From assembly GCF_018408855.1 (NCBI RefSeq), contig NZ_AP024322.1, positions 744,001 to 808,000 on the forward strand: 64,000 bases of DNA, read 5' to 3'. Below, piece by piece: positions 31,144-39,404 of the stretch. Every line of letters starts with the position of its first letter. Position 1 is the first letter of the stretch. Made by a program: the position numbers and the translations under genes. The stretch is from Caballeronia sp. NK8 (GTDB lineage Bacteria > Pseudomonadota > Gammaproteobacteria > Burkholderiales > Burkholderiaceae). The notes beneath the pieces were generated by a model, which saw nothing but the letters and a program-made list of their open reading frames with translations, did no database searches and was not told the origin of the DNA.

Positions 31144-31668
31144 ATGAGTCCCTCATTGACCGTCAGCCGCATCGCCGCGCAACAAGGTTTCGTGCTGCGT
31201 GAGCTTCGCACGGCATCGCTGCGCGAAGCGCCGTATGCATTCGGCGAGACGTTGGAAGATGCGCTGCTCGTCGAGCCGTCGTCGTTCGACGCAACCGCCG
31301 AGCTGCACGCGAATTCCCCCCGGCTCGCGACGTTTCTGCTCTACACGGAAGGTCATCCCTGCGGTCTCGTGCACGCCTACATCGAAGAGGCGCCGAACGC
31401 GCGCGCGTTCGTGAGCGCGCTGTGGGTCGCGCCCGCGGTGCGGCATCTGCGCGGCGGCGAGCTGCTCGTGAACGCTGCATCGCAATGGCTCGCGGAGCAG
31501 GGCGCCGCCGAAGTGCATGCGTGGATCTCCGAGGAAAACCGCACCGCGATGCGCTTCTACGAGCGCCTTCATTTCGGCCCTACCGGCGATCGCCGCGCAA
31601 TGCCTTCGCACGAGCAGGAAGCCGAGTCGCTCTACGTGCGCCACATGCACTCCGAACATCACGCCTGA
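31144..31668 (+). CDS. GNAT-family N-acetyltransferase
   Basis: A 174-residue acetyltransferase of the GNAT fold. The acetyl-CoA binding motif A is VSALWVAPAVRHLRGGELLVNAASQWL, a degenerate form of V-x-P-x-x-R-G-x-G in which RHLRGGE replaces the usual pyrophosphate loop. Motif B is AEVHAWISEENRTAMRFYERLHFGPTG. The substrate is unknown. The start is ATG 31144, with GAGAG about 11 bases upstream. Confidence 0.85.
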   Translation: MSPSLTVSRIAAQQGFVLRELRTASLREAPYAFGETLEDALLVEPSSFDATAELHANSPRLATFLLYTEGHPCGLVHAYIEEAPNARAFVSALWVAPAVRHLRGGELLVNAASQWLAEQGAAEVHAWISEENRTAMRFYERLHFGPTGDRRAMPSHEQEAESLYVRHMHSEHHA

Positions 31669-31763
31669 CGCACGTAACTTCGAGCTCCGTCCTCGCTTCC
31701 CGCGCGCATCCCGTGCGTACGCGCGGCACACGTTCCTCGTTTCCGATCGCCGAAATCGGTCCT

Positions 31764-31818
31764 AAAAATTATGGCCGTGTGCGACAACGCCTGTAAAATA
31801 CGCAAAATTTTTGGCCGT
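31764..31818 (+). promoter_or_regulatory. imperfect 15-bp direct repeat and -10 element upstream of minC
   Basis: AAAAATTATGGCCGT (31764-31778) and AAAATTTTTGGCCGT (31804-31818) match at 13 of 15 bases and flank a TAAAAT -10-like box (31794-31799). The second copy ends 5 bases before the minC ATG. They may be paired binding sites of an unknown regulator of the min operon. Confidence 0.4.
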
Positions 31819-31822
31819 TCCT

Positions 31823-32608
31823 ATGTCGCTCAACAAAACGCCCTTCTTTGAACTGCGCAGCGGCTCCGTCGACACGCTTCTCTTCGTCGTCAAGACTCCC
31901 GACCTCGACGCCCTGCGTACCGAACTCACGCGGCGCTTCGAAGCGACTCCCGAATTCTTCGCGGGCGACGTCGTCGCCATCGACGTGCGCCGTCTGGCTG
32001 ATGCCGCGAAGGGCGGCGAAGGCGAGCGCGTGTCGCTCGCGGAACTCGAGACCTTGCTGAAGATCGTACGTATGCGGCCAATCGGCATCGTCGCGCTGCC
32101 CGCGCAGACGTGGGCGATCCAATGGGCGAACGAAGGCGGCCTGCCGGTGCTCGAAGCGCGCGACCGGCGCGGCGCGCCGAAGCCCTCCGTCGACGAAGCG
32201 AAGCCGAACACCGAAGCCGCCGCCGTGATCGAAGCGGCCGTTGCGAAGGCGCCCGCGCCCGCGGCGCTGCCCGCGCCCGCGACCATCATCGACCGGCCGC
32301 TGCGCTCGGGCCAGCAGGTCTACGCGAAGGGCGATCTCATCGTGCTCGGTCTCGTGTCGTATGGGGCCGAGGTGATCGCGGAAGGCAATATCCATATCTA
32401 TGCGCCGTTGCGTGGCCGCGCGCTCGCGGGCGTGCACGGCAATCTCGACGCGCGGATCTTCTGCACGTGTCTCGAGCCGGAACTCATCTCCATCGCGGGC
32501 ATCTATCGAACGACCGAGAACCCGCTGCCGGCCGACGTGCTCAGTAAGCCAGTGCAGATCTGGCTGAACGAAGAAAAACTCATGATCGAACCGCTGCGGC
32601 TGACCTGA
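31823..32608 (+). CDS. minC: septum site-determining protein MinC
   Basis: A 261-residue division inhibitor that, recruited by MinD, blocks FtsZ assembly at the poles. The N-terminal FtsZ-binding domain covers residues 1 to about 105. An Ala/Pro/Lys-rich linker follows ([13 protein letters not shown]). The C-terminal beta-helix domain, which binds MinD and dimerises, carries [33 protein letters not shown] and [10 protein letters not shown]. The start is ATG 31823; a TTG four codons upstream is a less likely start. First gene of minCDE. Confidence 0.96.
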   Translation: MSLNKTPFFELRSGSVDTLLFVVKTPDLDALRTELTRRFEATPEFFAGDVVAIDVRRLADAAKGGEGERVSLAELETLLKIVRMRPIGIVALPAQTWAIQWANEGGLPVLEARDRRGAPKPSVDEAKPNTEAAAVIEAAVAKAPAPAALPAPATIIDRPLRSGQQVYAKGDLIVLGLVSYGAEVIAEGNIHIYAPLRGRALAGVHGNLDARIFCTCLEPELISIAGIYRTTENPLPADVLSKPVQIWLNEEKLMIEPLRLT

Positions 32609-32696
32609 CGGGTCGGATCGACTCGCGCGCCCGATGCCCCTGGCGCGCGCTCGGCAGCACCGCGAGCGGACCTATTGACGAACACAAGGTACTTGT

Positions 32697-33512
32697 ATGG
32701 CAAAAATCATTGTGGTGACTTCGGGGAAGGGCGGCGTCGGCAAGACGACCACCAGCGCGAGCTTCGCATCGGCGCTCGCATTGCGCGGCCACAAGACGGC
32801 CGTGATCGACTTCGACGTCGGTCTGCGCAATCTCGACCTCATCATGGGTTGCGAACGCCGCGTGGTGTACGACCTCATCAACGTCATTCAGGGCGAAGCG
32901 AACCTGCATCAGGCGCTCATCAAGGACAAGAAGTGCGAGAACCTCTTCATCCTGCCGGCATCGCAGACGCGCGATAAAGATGCGCTCACGCTCGAAGGCG
33001 TCGAGAAGGTCATCAACGAACTGATCAAGATGGACTTCGAGTACATCATCTGCGACTCGCCGGCGGGTATCGAATCCGGCGCGTTGATGGCGATGCACTT
33101 CGCCGACGAAGCGCTCATCGTGACGAATCCTGAAGTGTCGTCCGTGCGCGACTCGGATCGCATTCTCGGCATTCTGTCGTCGAAGACCAAGCGCGCGGTC
33201 GAAGGCAAGGAGCCGGTGAAGGAGCATCTGCTCATCACGCGCTACAACCCGAAGCGCGTGAGCGAGGGCGAGATGCTGTCGCTCTCGGACATCCAGGAAA
33301 TCCTGCGCATCGATCTGATCGGCGTGATTCCGGAATCGGAAGCGGTGCTGCATGCATCGAATCAGGGTTTGCCGGCGGTGCATCTGGACGGCACGGATGT
33401 CGCCGAATCGTACAAGGACGTGGTGTCGCGCTTCCTCGGAGAAGAAAAGGCGCTGCGCTTCACCGATTATCAGAAGCCAGGTCTGCTGCAACGTATCTTC
33501 GGCACCAAGTAA
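32697..33512 (+). CDS. minD: septum site-determining protein MinD
   Basis: A 271-residue ParA/MinD ATPase that oscillates between the poles on the inner membrane. It carries the deviant Walker A GKGGVGKTTTSAS (signature Lys before the second Gly) and Walker B-type CDSPAGIESG. The C-terminal amphipathic membrane-targeting helix is LLQRIFGTK. It lies 88 bases after minC and 9 bases before minE. All motifs are intact. Confidence 0.98.
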   Translation: MAKIIVVTSGKGGVGKTTTSASFASALALRGHKTAVIDFDVGLRNLDLIMGCERRVVYDLINVIQGEANLHQALIKDKKCENLFILPASQTRDKDALTLEGVEKVINELIKMDFEYIICDSPAGIESGALMAMHFADEALIVTNPEVSSVRDSDRILGILSSKTKRAVEGKEPVKEHLLITRYNPKRVSEGEMLSLSDIQEILRIDLIGVIPESEAVLHASNQGLPAVHLDGTDVAESYKDVVSRFLGEEKALRFTDYQKPGLLQRIFGTK

Positions 33513-33521
33513 GGGGACGCA

Positions 33522-33776
33522 ATGTCGATTCTTTCGTTTTTGCTGGGCGAGAAAAAAAAGTCCGCTTCGGTCGCGAAGGAACGCTTGCAGTTGATCATTG
33601 CGCACGAGCGCGCGGGTGGCAGAGCCGCCGCCGATTATCTGCCGGCGTTGCAACGGGAACTGGTTGCCGTGATTTCGAAGTACGTGAAGATTTCCGATGA
33701 CGATATTCGAGTCAGCCTCGAACGTCAGGACGACCTCGAAGTGCTTGAAGTGAAGATCGAGATTCCGCAGGCGTAG
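33522..33776 (+). CDS. minE: cell division topological specificity factor MinE
   Basis: An 84-residue protein that stimulates MinD ATPase and drives the pole-to-pole oscillation. The N-terminal membrane/MinD-binding segment is [29 protein letters not shown], and the C-terminal dimerisation domain has [16 protein letters not shown]. It ends the minCDE operon, and a strong hairpin terminator follows. Confidence 0.97.
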   Translation: MSILSFLLGEKKKSASVAKERLQLIIAHERAGGRAAADYLPALQRELVAVISKYVKISDDDIRVSLERQDDLEVLEVKIEIPQA

Positions 33777-34175
33777 TAACGAACGTCAGCGCGCGGCGCC
33801 GCGTCCGGTCAGGGCCGGGCGCGTGCCGCTGAGAAAAAAGCGAAAGCCAGAATCAGGTGATTCTGGCTTTTTTGTTGTGCGCGCTATCGTTTGCGCGCTC
33901 GGCTCGGGCGATGCGCGAGCGCTGTTCGCATCGGTTCGATGCGTCGGCACGGATGATTGCGGGAGCCAGAAAAAAGAACAGGCGCGAGGCTTTCGCCGGG
34001 CGCCCAGGAAACGCTCCCGCCAGAAGCAGGAACGGAGAGGAGAAGAGAGCAATTCGCCCAGCAATGACCACCAGCTGCACGAACCGCATTACCTGCTCAG
34101 AGTGTCCGTTCCAAGGAAAGTTCAACCACGTTGAAAATTTTTTGTAGGTTCGCTGTGGGAAGCCGGGCGGCCGTC
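33777..34175. other. intergenic region after minE
   Basis: About 400 bases. The only clear element is the hairpin terminator at 33842. Open frames here lack a Shine-Dalgarno and recognisable composition; I see no gene. Confidence 0.5.
33842..33876 (+). terminator. terminator of minCDE
   Basis: Near-perfect 13-bp inverted repeat AAAGCCAGAATCA/TGATTCTGGCTTT followed by a run of T residues, about 65 bases after the minE stop. Confidence 0.9.
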
Positions 34176-34355
34176 TCAGGCTGTCAGGACTTCGAATGCG
34201 AGCACCGCGACAATCGCGCCGACGTTCGCGATGACCGCTTCGAACAGCACGCCGCGCCACGTCGCGGGACGGAATTTCACGGCGAGCAGCAAAGCCGTCA
34301 CAAGCGCGATGGCCACGATCGCGACCAGATGCGAACTCTCCAGATAAATGCGCAT
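34176..34355 (-). CDS. small two-helix membrane protein (59 residues)
   Basis: The frame MRIYLESSHLVAIVAIALV ... VLFEAVIANVGAIVAVLAFEVLTA has two hydrophobic segments (about residues 9-26 and 37-57) separated by a basic loop KFRPATWR. It starts at ATG 34355 directly behind AAAGGAGG, one of the strongest Shine-Dalgarno sequences in the window, which supports real translation. No named family is recognised. It is monocistronic and divergent from the OpgC-like gene. Confidence 0.65.
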   Translation of the reverse strand: MRIYLESSHLVAIVAIALVTALLLAVKFRPATWRGVLFEAVIANVGAIVAVLAFEVLTA

Positions 34356-34491
34356 GGCGGCCTCCTTTTTCATTCGCGGCATTACTTTCCGCGCGGCGGT
34401 TTTTGTCGAACTTGTTTCGAGTATAGGCAGTGGCATATTTACTGGAAAGCGGACAAAAAAGTCATTTTGCCGCCAGCTTGCCGACTGCCAT

Positions 34492-34541
34492 CGAGTGTTA
34501 ATTTAAATACTCGTTGATTCACGGAATTTTCTTTCTAGACT
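34492..34541 (+). promoter_or_regulatory. promoter of the OpgC-like gene with inverted repeat
   Basis: TTGATT (34514-34519), a 16-base spacer and TAGACT (34536-34541) form a sigma70-like promoter. Immediately upstream CGAGT (34492-34496) and ACTCG (34509-34513) form an inverted repeat around an AT-rich centre, abutting the -35. Confidence 0.5.
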
Positions 34542-34613
34542 AGGTACAAACCCCGTATGTGCGCGAGCCAGCCCGGCAGCGCGCCGAACCGCAGGCTCGT
34601 GGAGCATTCGCCA

Positions 34614-35804
34614 ATGACTTCCCCGACGACACGTTCTCTCGAAGTCGATTTCTTTCGAGGAATCGTGCTGCTCATTATCGCGGTCGACCATATAACGGGA
34701 AGTGTGCTTTCGCGCTTTACGCTGCATCAATACGCATTCTGTGATTCCGCTGAGGTATTCGTGTTTCTCGGAGGTTATGCGTCGGCGGCGGCTTTTACGG
34801 CGCTTGCGACTCGCCGTAGCGATTCAGCCGCTCGCCGACGCTTTTTCAAACGCAGTTGGGAAATCTATCGCGCGTACCTGTTCACGGCGTTCCTGATGCT
34901 GATCGGCGGCGCGCTTTTGATGGCCCTGAAGGTCGACACGCCGATGGTCCAGTACACCGAATGGCCGAATTTCCTCGAGCGTCCGTTCGGCCTGACCGTC
35001 GATATCGCGTTGCTGCGTCAGCAGCCGTATCTGTCCGCCGTGCTGCCGATGTATTCCGTGTTCGCGCTCGCCGTGCCGGTGATAGTGCCGCTCGCGCAGA
35101 AGAAGCCTGTCGTCGCGATGTTCGGCAGCCTGCTCGTGTGGCTCGCCGCCATGCCGCTCCTGCGCTTCCTGCCGGGCACCTACGGCGAGGCGTGGTCGTT
35201 CAATCCGTTCGCCTGGCAGCTGATGTTCATGACCGGCATACTGGCGCGCGTCCAGCCGATCAGCGGCGAATTCCACGCGGGCAGGATCGCGCGCTGGCTG
35301 ACCGCGGGCGCCATCGGCGTCGCGCTCACGTTCGCGTTCTACAAGCTTTTCCTCGAAACCCAGGCGCCGCCGGGATACATGAAGCAGAACCTCGCGACGC
35401 TGCGCATCGTCAGCTTTGCGGCGATCGCCTGGGTCGTCGCGCGCGGCGTCCATGCAGGATGGGTCGGCCAGCTCGCGCGCAAGCTGCCGGGCATCGTGAC
35501 GATCGGGCAGCAGGGGCTCGTGTGCTTCATCGCGGGAACGTGCGTGTCGCTCGTGCTGGATTCCGCGCTGCGCGCGATGGGCGTGCTCGGCCTCGGCCGC
35601 TATCCGTCGCACTGGATTCTGGGGCTTATCGCGGATGGCATCGCGATCGCCACCCTGCTGTGGCTCGCGCGCTTCTGGGCCAACCGCAAGGCCACCAAAG
35701 CAGCGCGCGCGAAGGGCGTCGAGCGGCAGACTCCGCCGCCGCGGTTGCCCGTCATCGAAACACGTCCGGTGCCGGTGCACGCCGCCAGTCGGCGCGAGCG
35801 CTGA
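34614..35804 (+). CDS. OpgC-domain acyltransferase-like integral membrane protein
   Basis: About 396 residues and 10 predicted transmembrane helices. The N-terminus RSLEVDFFRGIVLLIIAVDHITGSVLSRFTLHQY and the motif SAEVFVFLGGYASA are the signature of OpgC family proteins, related to acyltransferase 3, which succinylate periplasmic glucans. No opgG/opgH is nearby, so the acceptor is open. I start at ATG 34614, with GGAG 9 bases upstream; an ATG at 34557 lies almost at the predicted transcription start and adds only non-conserved residues. It converges with the MHS transporter, 3 bases apart. Confidence 0.85.
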   Translation: MTSPTTRSLEVDFFRGIVLLIIAVDHITGSVLSRFTLHQYAFCDSAEVFVFLGGYASAAAFTALATRRSDSAARRRFFKRSWEIYRAYLFTAFLMLIGGALLMALKVDTPMVQYTEWPNFLERPFGLTVDIALLRQQPYLSAVLPMYSVFALAVPVIVPLAQKKPVVAMFGSLLVWLAAMPLLRFLPGTYGEAWSFNPFAWQLMFMTGILARVQPISGEFHAGRIARWLTAGAIGVALTFAFYKLFLETQAPPGYMKQNLATLRIVSFAAIAWVVARGVHAGWVGQLARKLPGIVTIGQQGLVCFIAGTCVSLVLDSALRAMGVLGLGRYPSHWILGLIADGIAIATLLWLARFWANRKATKAARAKGVERQTPPPRLPVIETRPVPVHAASRRER

Positions 35805-35807
35805 ATA

Positions 35808-37112
35808 CTACTCCAGCGTGATGTTGCGCGTCTCGCGCATGCACAGCACGGCGATCAGGCTCACCGCCGCCGCCGCCGACACATAGCCGCCCACCCACGT
35901 CAGCCCGCCGCGATTCGCGAGCAGTTGCGCGATATACGGCGCCACCGACGCGCCCAGAATCCCGCCGAGGTTGTACGCGACCCCCGCGCCCGTGTAACGC
36001 ACGTTGGTCGGGAACAGTTCGGGCAGCAGCGCGCCCATCGGTGCGAACGTGACGCCCATCAGAAACAGTTCGATGGTGAGGAACAGCGCGACCTTGATCG
36101 TGTCGCCGCTGCCGAGGAGCGGGGCCATCGCGAAGCCGGAGAGGATCGCGAGCAGGCAGCCGACCATCAGCACCGGCTTGCGGCCGAAGCGGTCGCTCGC
36201 GATCGCGGAGATCGGCGTGGCGATCGCCATGAACAGCACCGCGAAGCACAGCAGGCCGAGGAACGTCTCGCGCGCGAAATGCAGCTTGGCGACGCCGTAG
36301 GACAGCGAGAAGACCGTCGAGATGTAGAAGAGCGTGTAGCAGACGACCATCGCGAACGCGCCGAGCAGTGTCGGCACGAGATGGCTGCCGAGCAGCGTCG
36401 CGATCGGCACCTTCACGCGTTCGTGCCGTTCGACGGCCGTGCGGAACGCCGGCGTCTCCGCGATCTTCAGGCGCACGTAAAGCCCAAGCGCGACGAGCAC
36501 CGCGCTCACGAGGAACGGCACGCGCCAGCCCCAGCTGCGAAACTGCTCGTCCGAGAGCGAAAGCGCGAGCCCGAAGAAGAGGCCGTTCGACGCGAGGAAG
36601 CCGATCGACGGCCCGAGCTGCGGAAACATGCCGAACAGACCGCGCTTGCCCTGCGGCGCGTATTCGGTCGCGAGCAGCGCCGCGCCGCCCCATTCGCCGC
36701 CGAGCCCGATGCCTTGCCCGAAGCGCAGCACGCACAGCAGGATCGGCGCGAGGCTGCCGATCGAATCGTAGCCCGGCACGAAGCCGATGAGCGTGGTCGA
36801 CACGCCCATCACCAGCAGCGAGGCGACGAGCGTCGACTTGCGGCCGATACGGTCGCCGAAGTGGCCGAACAGAAACGAGCCGATCGGGCGCGCGAAGAAC
36901 GCGATGCCGAACGTGACGAAAGCGGAAAGCGCCTGCGCGGCGGGCGAGTCGTGCGGAAAGAACACCGGACCGATGACGAGCGCGGCGGCGGTTGCATAGA
37001 CATAGAAGTCGTAGAACTCGATCGCGGTGCCGATGAAGCTCGCGAAGATCACGCGAGACGCGCTTTGAGATCCGTCGCCGGGCTTGGCGGCGGAAAGCGA
37101 GGATGAGGACAT
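35808..37112 (-). CDS. MFS transporter of the metabolite:H+ symporter (MHS) family
   Basis: A 434-residue, 12-helix permease. GTAIEFYDFYVYATAAALV in helix 1, the loop 2-3 motif GHFGDRIGRKSTL, GQGIGLGGEWGGAALL and DRFGRKPVL in loop 8-9 are the diagnostic pattern of MHS transporters such as ShiA, KgtP and ProP. The substrate (dicarboxylate, shikimate, osmolyte or aromatic acid) cannot be read from the sequence. It has no catabolic genes beside it. The ATG at 37112 is preceded by AGACCCTATG with only a weak Shine-Dalgarno. Confidence 0.92.
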   Translation of the reverse strand: MSSSSLSAAKPGDGSQSASRVIFASFIGTAIEFYDFYVYATAAALVIGPVFFPHDSPAAQALSAFVTFGIAFFARPIGSFLFGHFGDRIGRKSTLVASLLVMGVSTTLIGFVPGYDSIGSLAPILLCVLRFGQGIGLGGEWGGAALLATEYAPQGKRGLFGMFPQLGPSIGFLASNGLFFGLALSLSDEQFRSWGWRVPFLVSAVLVALGLYVRLKIAETPAFRTAVERHERVKVPIATLLGSHLVPTLLGAFAMVVCYTLFYISTVFSLSYGVAKLHFARETFLGLLCFAVLFMAIATPISAIASDRFGRKPVLMVGCLLAILSGFAMAPLLGSGDTIKVALFLTIELFLMGVTFAPMGALLPELFPTNVRYTGAGVAYNLGGILGASVAPYIAQLLANRGGLTWVGGYVSAAAAVSLIAVLCMRETRNITLE

Positions 37113-37344
37113 AGGGTCTCCGTTGTCGTGTTGTGCGCGTCAGCTTTTTGTAGGGATTGCGATGCAATGGCAGGCATGCCAGAAGTCGACGGCGCGTGCG
37201 AGTAGCGCGCGATGTCGCGGCGCAGTGGGCTGCGCACGAGGCCTCTCGCGCGACGCGCGGGGTGAGCGCACGGCGAAGGCCGCGCCGGAAGCGGGTCCGG
37301 CAGGGGTGTCGAAAATTATAACGAGCGTGCCGGACGAGCGCCAA

Positions 37345-37833
37345 TCAATCGATGGTCGTGGCTTGCGGCGAATGCGAGGTTTGCAACTGGAACTGGCCGT
37401 TGTCGTTGAACATCCAGCCTTCGAAAAGCTCCAGTTGGCCCTTGCCGTTCAGGAGCTTTGCGGGCGGTGCGGGCAATGGCGACGCGCGGCGCAGCGAGGC
37501 GAGCGCGGTGGCTTCGGCTTCGTCATCGCCATTGGTGCGATACACCGACGATTCGACGAGCCGTCCGCCACGGTCCACCGTGAACGAGACCAGCACGAAC
37601 GAGCGCAGCATGGCCTGCGGCGTGCCTTTGAGCACGAGCGACGGATTACGTTCGAAGATACGTTGGGCGATGCGCGTCTTGTATTCGTCGAGCGTCGGAC
37701 CGGCGACGGTAGGCGCGGCGGTGCGCGCGGCCACGACGCTCGGCGGCGGCGTGATCGTGCAGGCGCTCATCGCGAGCGCGCCGACGATCGCGATGAGGAT
37801 GAGGCTGAAACGTGACGCGGACATCGCAGGCAT
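37345..37833 (-). CDS. lipoprotein with TonB-like C-terminal domain
   Basis: About 162 residues. The lipoprotein signal peptide has the lipobox MSAC in GALAMSACTITPPPS. The rest is a TonB C-terminal-like fold: LDEYKTRIAQRIFERNPSL, then SFVLVSFTVDRGGRLVESSVYRTNGDDEAEATALASLRRASPLPAPP (in parts), the strand-turn pattern of TonB/TolA family proteins. There is no transmembrane anchor or Pro-rich spacer, so it is not a classical TonB; an outer-membrane-attached adaptor is more likely. ATG 37833 or 37824 are both possible starts. Confidence 0.75.
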   Translation of the reverse strand: MPAMSASRFSLILIAIVGALAMSACTITPPPSVVAARTAAPTVAGPTLDEYKTRIAQRIFERNPSLVLKGTPQAMLRSFVLVSFTVDRGGRLVESSVYRTNGDDEAEATALASLRRASPLPAPPAKLLNGKGQLELFEGWMFNDNGQFQLQTSHSPQATTID

Positions 37834-37964
37834 CGATGAAGATGGCGTTACTTCAATAGTAGTCGCTGCAAAGGCAGCGAAGCGGAGAAAACGTGTGGTC
37901 GCGCGCGTTCGGGCGCGGCGCTTGCTCACGATCCTTGCATTCAAAAGCACCGAGGGAGGAAGCC

Positions 37965-38123
37965 ATGAGCAACGAGACGAATCATCCGGAAGGCGAGCAG
38001 CCTGTCGAGCACAGCGACAACGAGAAGAGCAAGCTGCCTGAGCGCGACGACGAAAACCGCAAGCAAGGTCCGAACGACAGGCCGGGCAAGCAATCGGGCG
38101 AGGGCGAAGCGCCGGTCGGCTGA
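37965..38123 (+). CDS. 52-residue hydrophilic disordered protein
   Basis: MSNETNHPEGEQPVEHSDNE and the remainder are almost wholly charged or polar with no hydrophobic residues to form a core, so the protein is expected to be disordered. ATG 37965 lies 5 bases after GGGAGGA, a strong Shine-Dalgarno, which supports translation. Such small, highly charged proteins are often stress-associated, but no function can be assigned. A second tiny protein follows 81 bases downstream. Confidence 0.6.
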   Translation: MSNETNHPEGEQPVEHSDNEKSKLPERDDENRKQGPNDRPGKQSGEGEAPVG

Positions 38124-38204
38124 GTCCCGCCGCACGCGTGCGGCGGGGGCGCGGCAGTGCTAAGGTAGCAGGGGGATGTCCCCGTCTATTTTCGGGAGAA
38201 CGCC

Positions 38205-38375
38205 ATGTCACGCAAGTCACATCCGGTGCCGTCAGGTGCGCCCGCGCGGCAACAGCAACCGGCTTCCGCCGCGCATCCGAAGAGCGAATCGAAACGTGCC
38301 GCGCCCAAGCAGGACGCGGCACGCGCGGAGCCGGTTCCGCACGTCCGCCCGCCCGTCAGATCCGATGACAATTGA
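38205..38375 (+). CDS. 56-residue Ala/Pro/Lys-rich small protein
   Basis: Frame MSRKSHPVPSGAPARQQQPA ... PVRSDDN, ended by TGA at 38373. It is basic, low in hydrophobics and rich in Pro, Ala, Ser and Lys. GGGAG sits 7 bases before ATG 38205. No family is recognised; the composition is like small nucleoid- or RNA-associated tails, but that is only a resemblance. Together with the preceding 52-residue gene it may form a small transcription unit. Confidence 0.5.
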   Translation: MSRKSHPVPSGAPARQQQPASAAHPKSESKRAAPKQDAARAEPVPHVRPPVRSDDN

Positions 38376-38387
38376 TGTCAGTCAAAG

Positions 38388-38705
38388 TCAGTCGGTATAG
38401 GGTTTGACGAGTTCGGCGCAGCGTATCGGCGCGGTCGCCCGGACCGTGCCGGTTTCGGCTGCGCGTGTTTCCACGCAGCGATAGACACTATTGGTTTTCT
38501 GAAGCACATAGGTGTCTTCGGGCAAGCCTGAACTGCGCGCGGCGACGCTCGTCACCGCGACGATTCCATATCCGTTCTGAATCAGGTCGAAGAGGGTCGC
38601 TTCGGTCGCGCGCCATTGCGCGTTGGACTGAGGCTGGGCATGCGCCGACAGGCTTACGGCGGCGACGCAGCCGAAGAGGATGGGCAGGATGCGGCCTGAC
38701 TTCAT
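38388..38705 (-). CDS. small periplasmic protein of unknown function
   Basis: A 105-residue protein with a clear signal peptide (MKSGRILPILFGCVAAVSLSAHA, cut after AHA). The mature part reads QPQSNAQWRATEATLFDLIQNGYGIVAVTSVAARSSG with two cysteines (VYRCVET and PIRCAEL) likely to pair. The pattern, a mature-domain helix then YVLQKTNSVYRC, recurs in many short Burkholderia exported proteins of unassigned role. The start is ATG 38705; the longer frame up to 38831 would bury the signal peptide. Confidence 0.7.
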   Translation of the reverse strand: MKSGRILPILFGCVAAVSLSAHAQPQSNAQWRATEATLFDLIQNGYGIVAVTSVAARSSGLPEDTYVLQKTNSVYRCVETRAAETGTVRATAPIRCAELVKPYTD

Positions 38706-38810
38706 GGGCGATTCTCCGCGTTTGTTATCGATGAGGCCGTTAGATGGCGAGATGGCCGGTGTGTTCACAGCGATTTTCATCGAAACGCGCGTTCGACTGG
38801 GCGACGGACG

Positions 38811-38838
38811 AAAAAATGGCCTCGATTGCAACGAGGCC
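38811..38838 (-). terminator. minus-strand hairpin terminator without an evident upstream gene
   Basis: Stem GGCCTCG/CGAGGCC with a 7-base loop; on the minus strand it is followed by ATTTTTT. The nearest minus-strand transcription unit upstream is tRNA-Ser(TGA), over 430 bases away. Confidence 0.65.
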
Positions 38839-38968
38839 CAAGTCCAACCTTACCCATTGAAGGCCTCCGACGCACGAGAATGGGGAAACTCGGGAAGGAG
38901 GCAGGGCGACGATACTTGGCTCTCGATGCGTTGCATACGCGTATTGTCCGAATTTGCGGGGGAACGGT

Positions 38969-39184
38969 ATGGTGTGGTTGCTGCTCGACGATATTTGTCA
39001 GGATATCGAAGTGAGGAAGAGGACTTCGCGCCGAGCACTCTCTCGCGCATTCCGTGGCGCGCAAAGTGGCAGCGGTATGTCGGTGCTAGGGTTCGTCGCG
39101 TTGATCACCCGTCACGTTCCCGACGACATTCGCGCCATGATGGAGGCGATCGATGGAACCGTCGAGATTGACGAATACCGATAG
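38969..39184 (+). CDS. possible 71-residue protein
   Basis: ATG 38969 is preceded by GGGGGAA, a usable Shine-Dalgarno. The frame reads MVWLLLDDICQDIEVRKRTS, then RALSRAFRGAQSGSG and MSVLGFVALITRHVPDDIRAMMEAIDGTVEIDEYR, a composition more protein-like than the other frames here. No family is recognised and it lies in an otherwise gene-poor 560-base interval, so it may be spurious. Confidence 0.35.
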   Translation: MVWLLLDDICQDIEVRKRTSRRALSRAFRGAQSGSGMSVLGFVALITRHVPDDIRAMMEAIDGTVEIDEYR

Positions 39185-39271
39185 GCGGCGCGTTGTCGGC
39201 CGTTCTCTGACCCCTGGCGCGGTGCGCGCCGTGCAGATCAGGGCGTTACGGACAAGCGGGCATAGGAGGGC

Positions 39272-39361
39272 TGGCGGAGGCGGTGAGATTCGAACTCACG
39301 GAAGGATCGCTCCTTCGCCGGTTTTCAAGACCGGTGCCTTAAACCGCTCGGCCACACCTCC
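39272..39361 (-). tRNA. tRNA-Ser(TGA)
   Basis: A 90-nt class II tRNA on the minus strand. Acceptor GGAGGTG pairs with CGCCTCC (one G-T), and discriminator G and encoded CCA follow. The anticodon stem CCGGT/ACCGG closes the loop CTTGAAA with anticodon TGA (complement of 39325-39327). A long variable arm (CGAAGGAGCGATCCTTC) is present. A TACAAT -10 element lies at 39379-39374 on the minus strand. Confidence 0.97.
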
Positions 39362-39404
39362 AGCAAGGCGCGTATTGTAGCGCAACTCCTCGGCGGGCAG
39401 AAGT

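Noticed and set aside
34557..34613. earlier ATG of the OpgC-like gene
   Set aside because: Falls almost at the predicted transcription start and lacks a Shine-Dalgarno; ATG 34614 has GGAG at a suitable distance.
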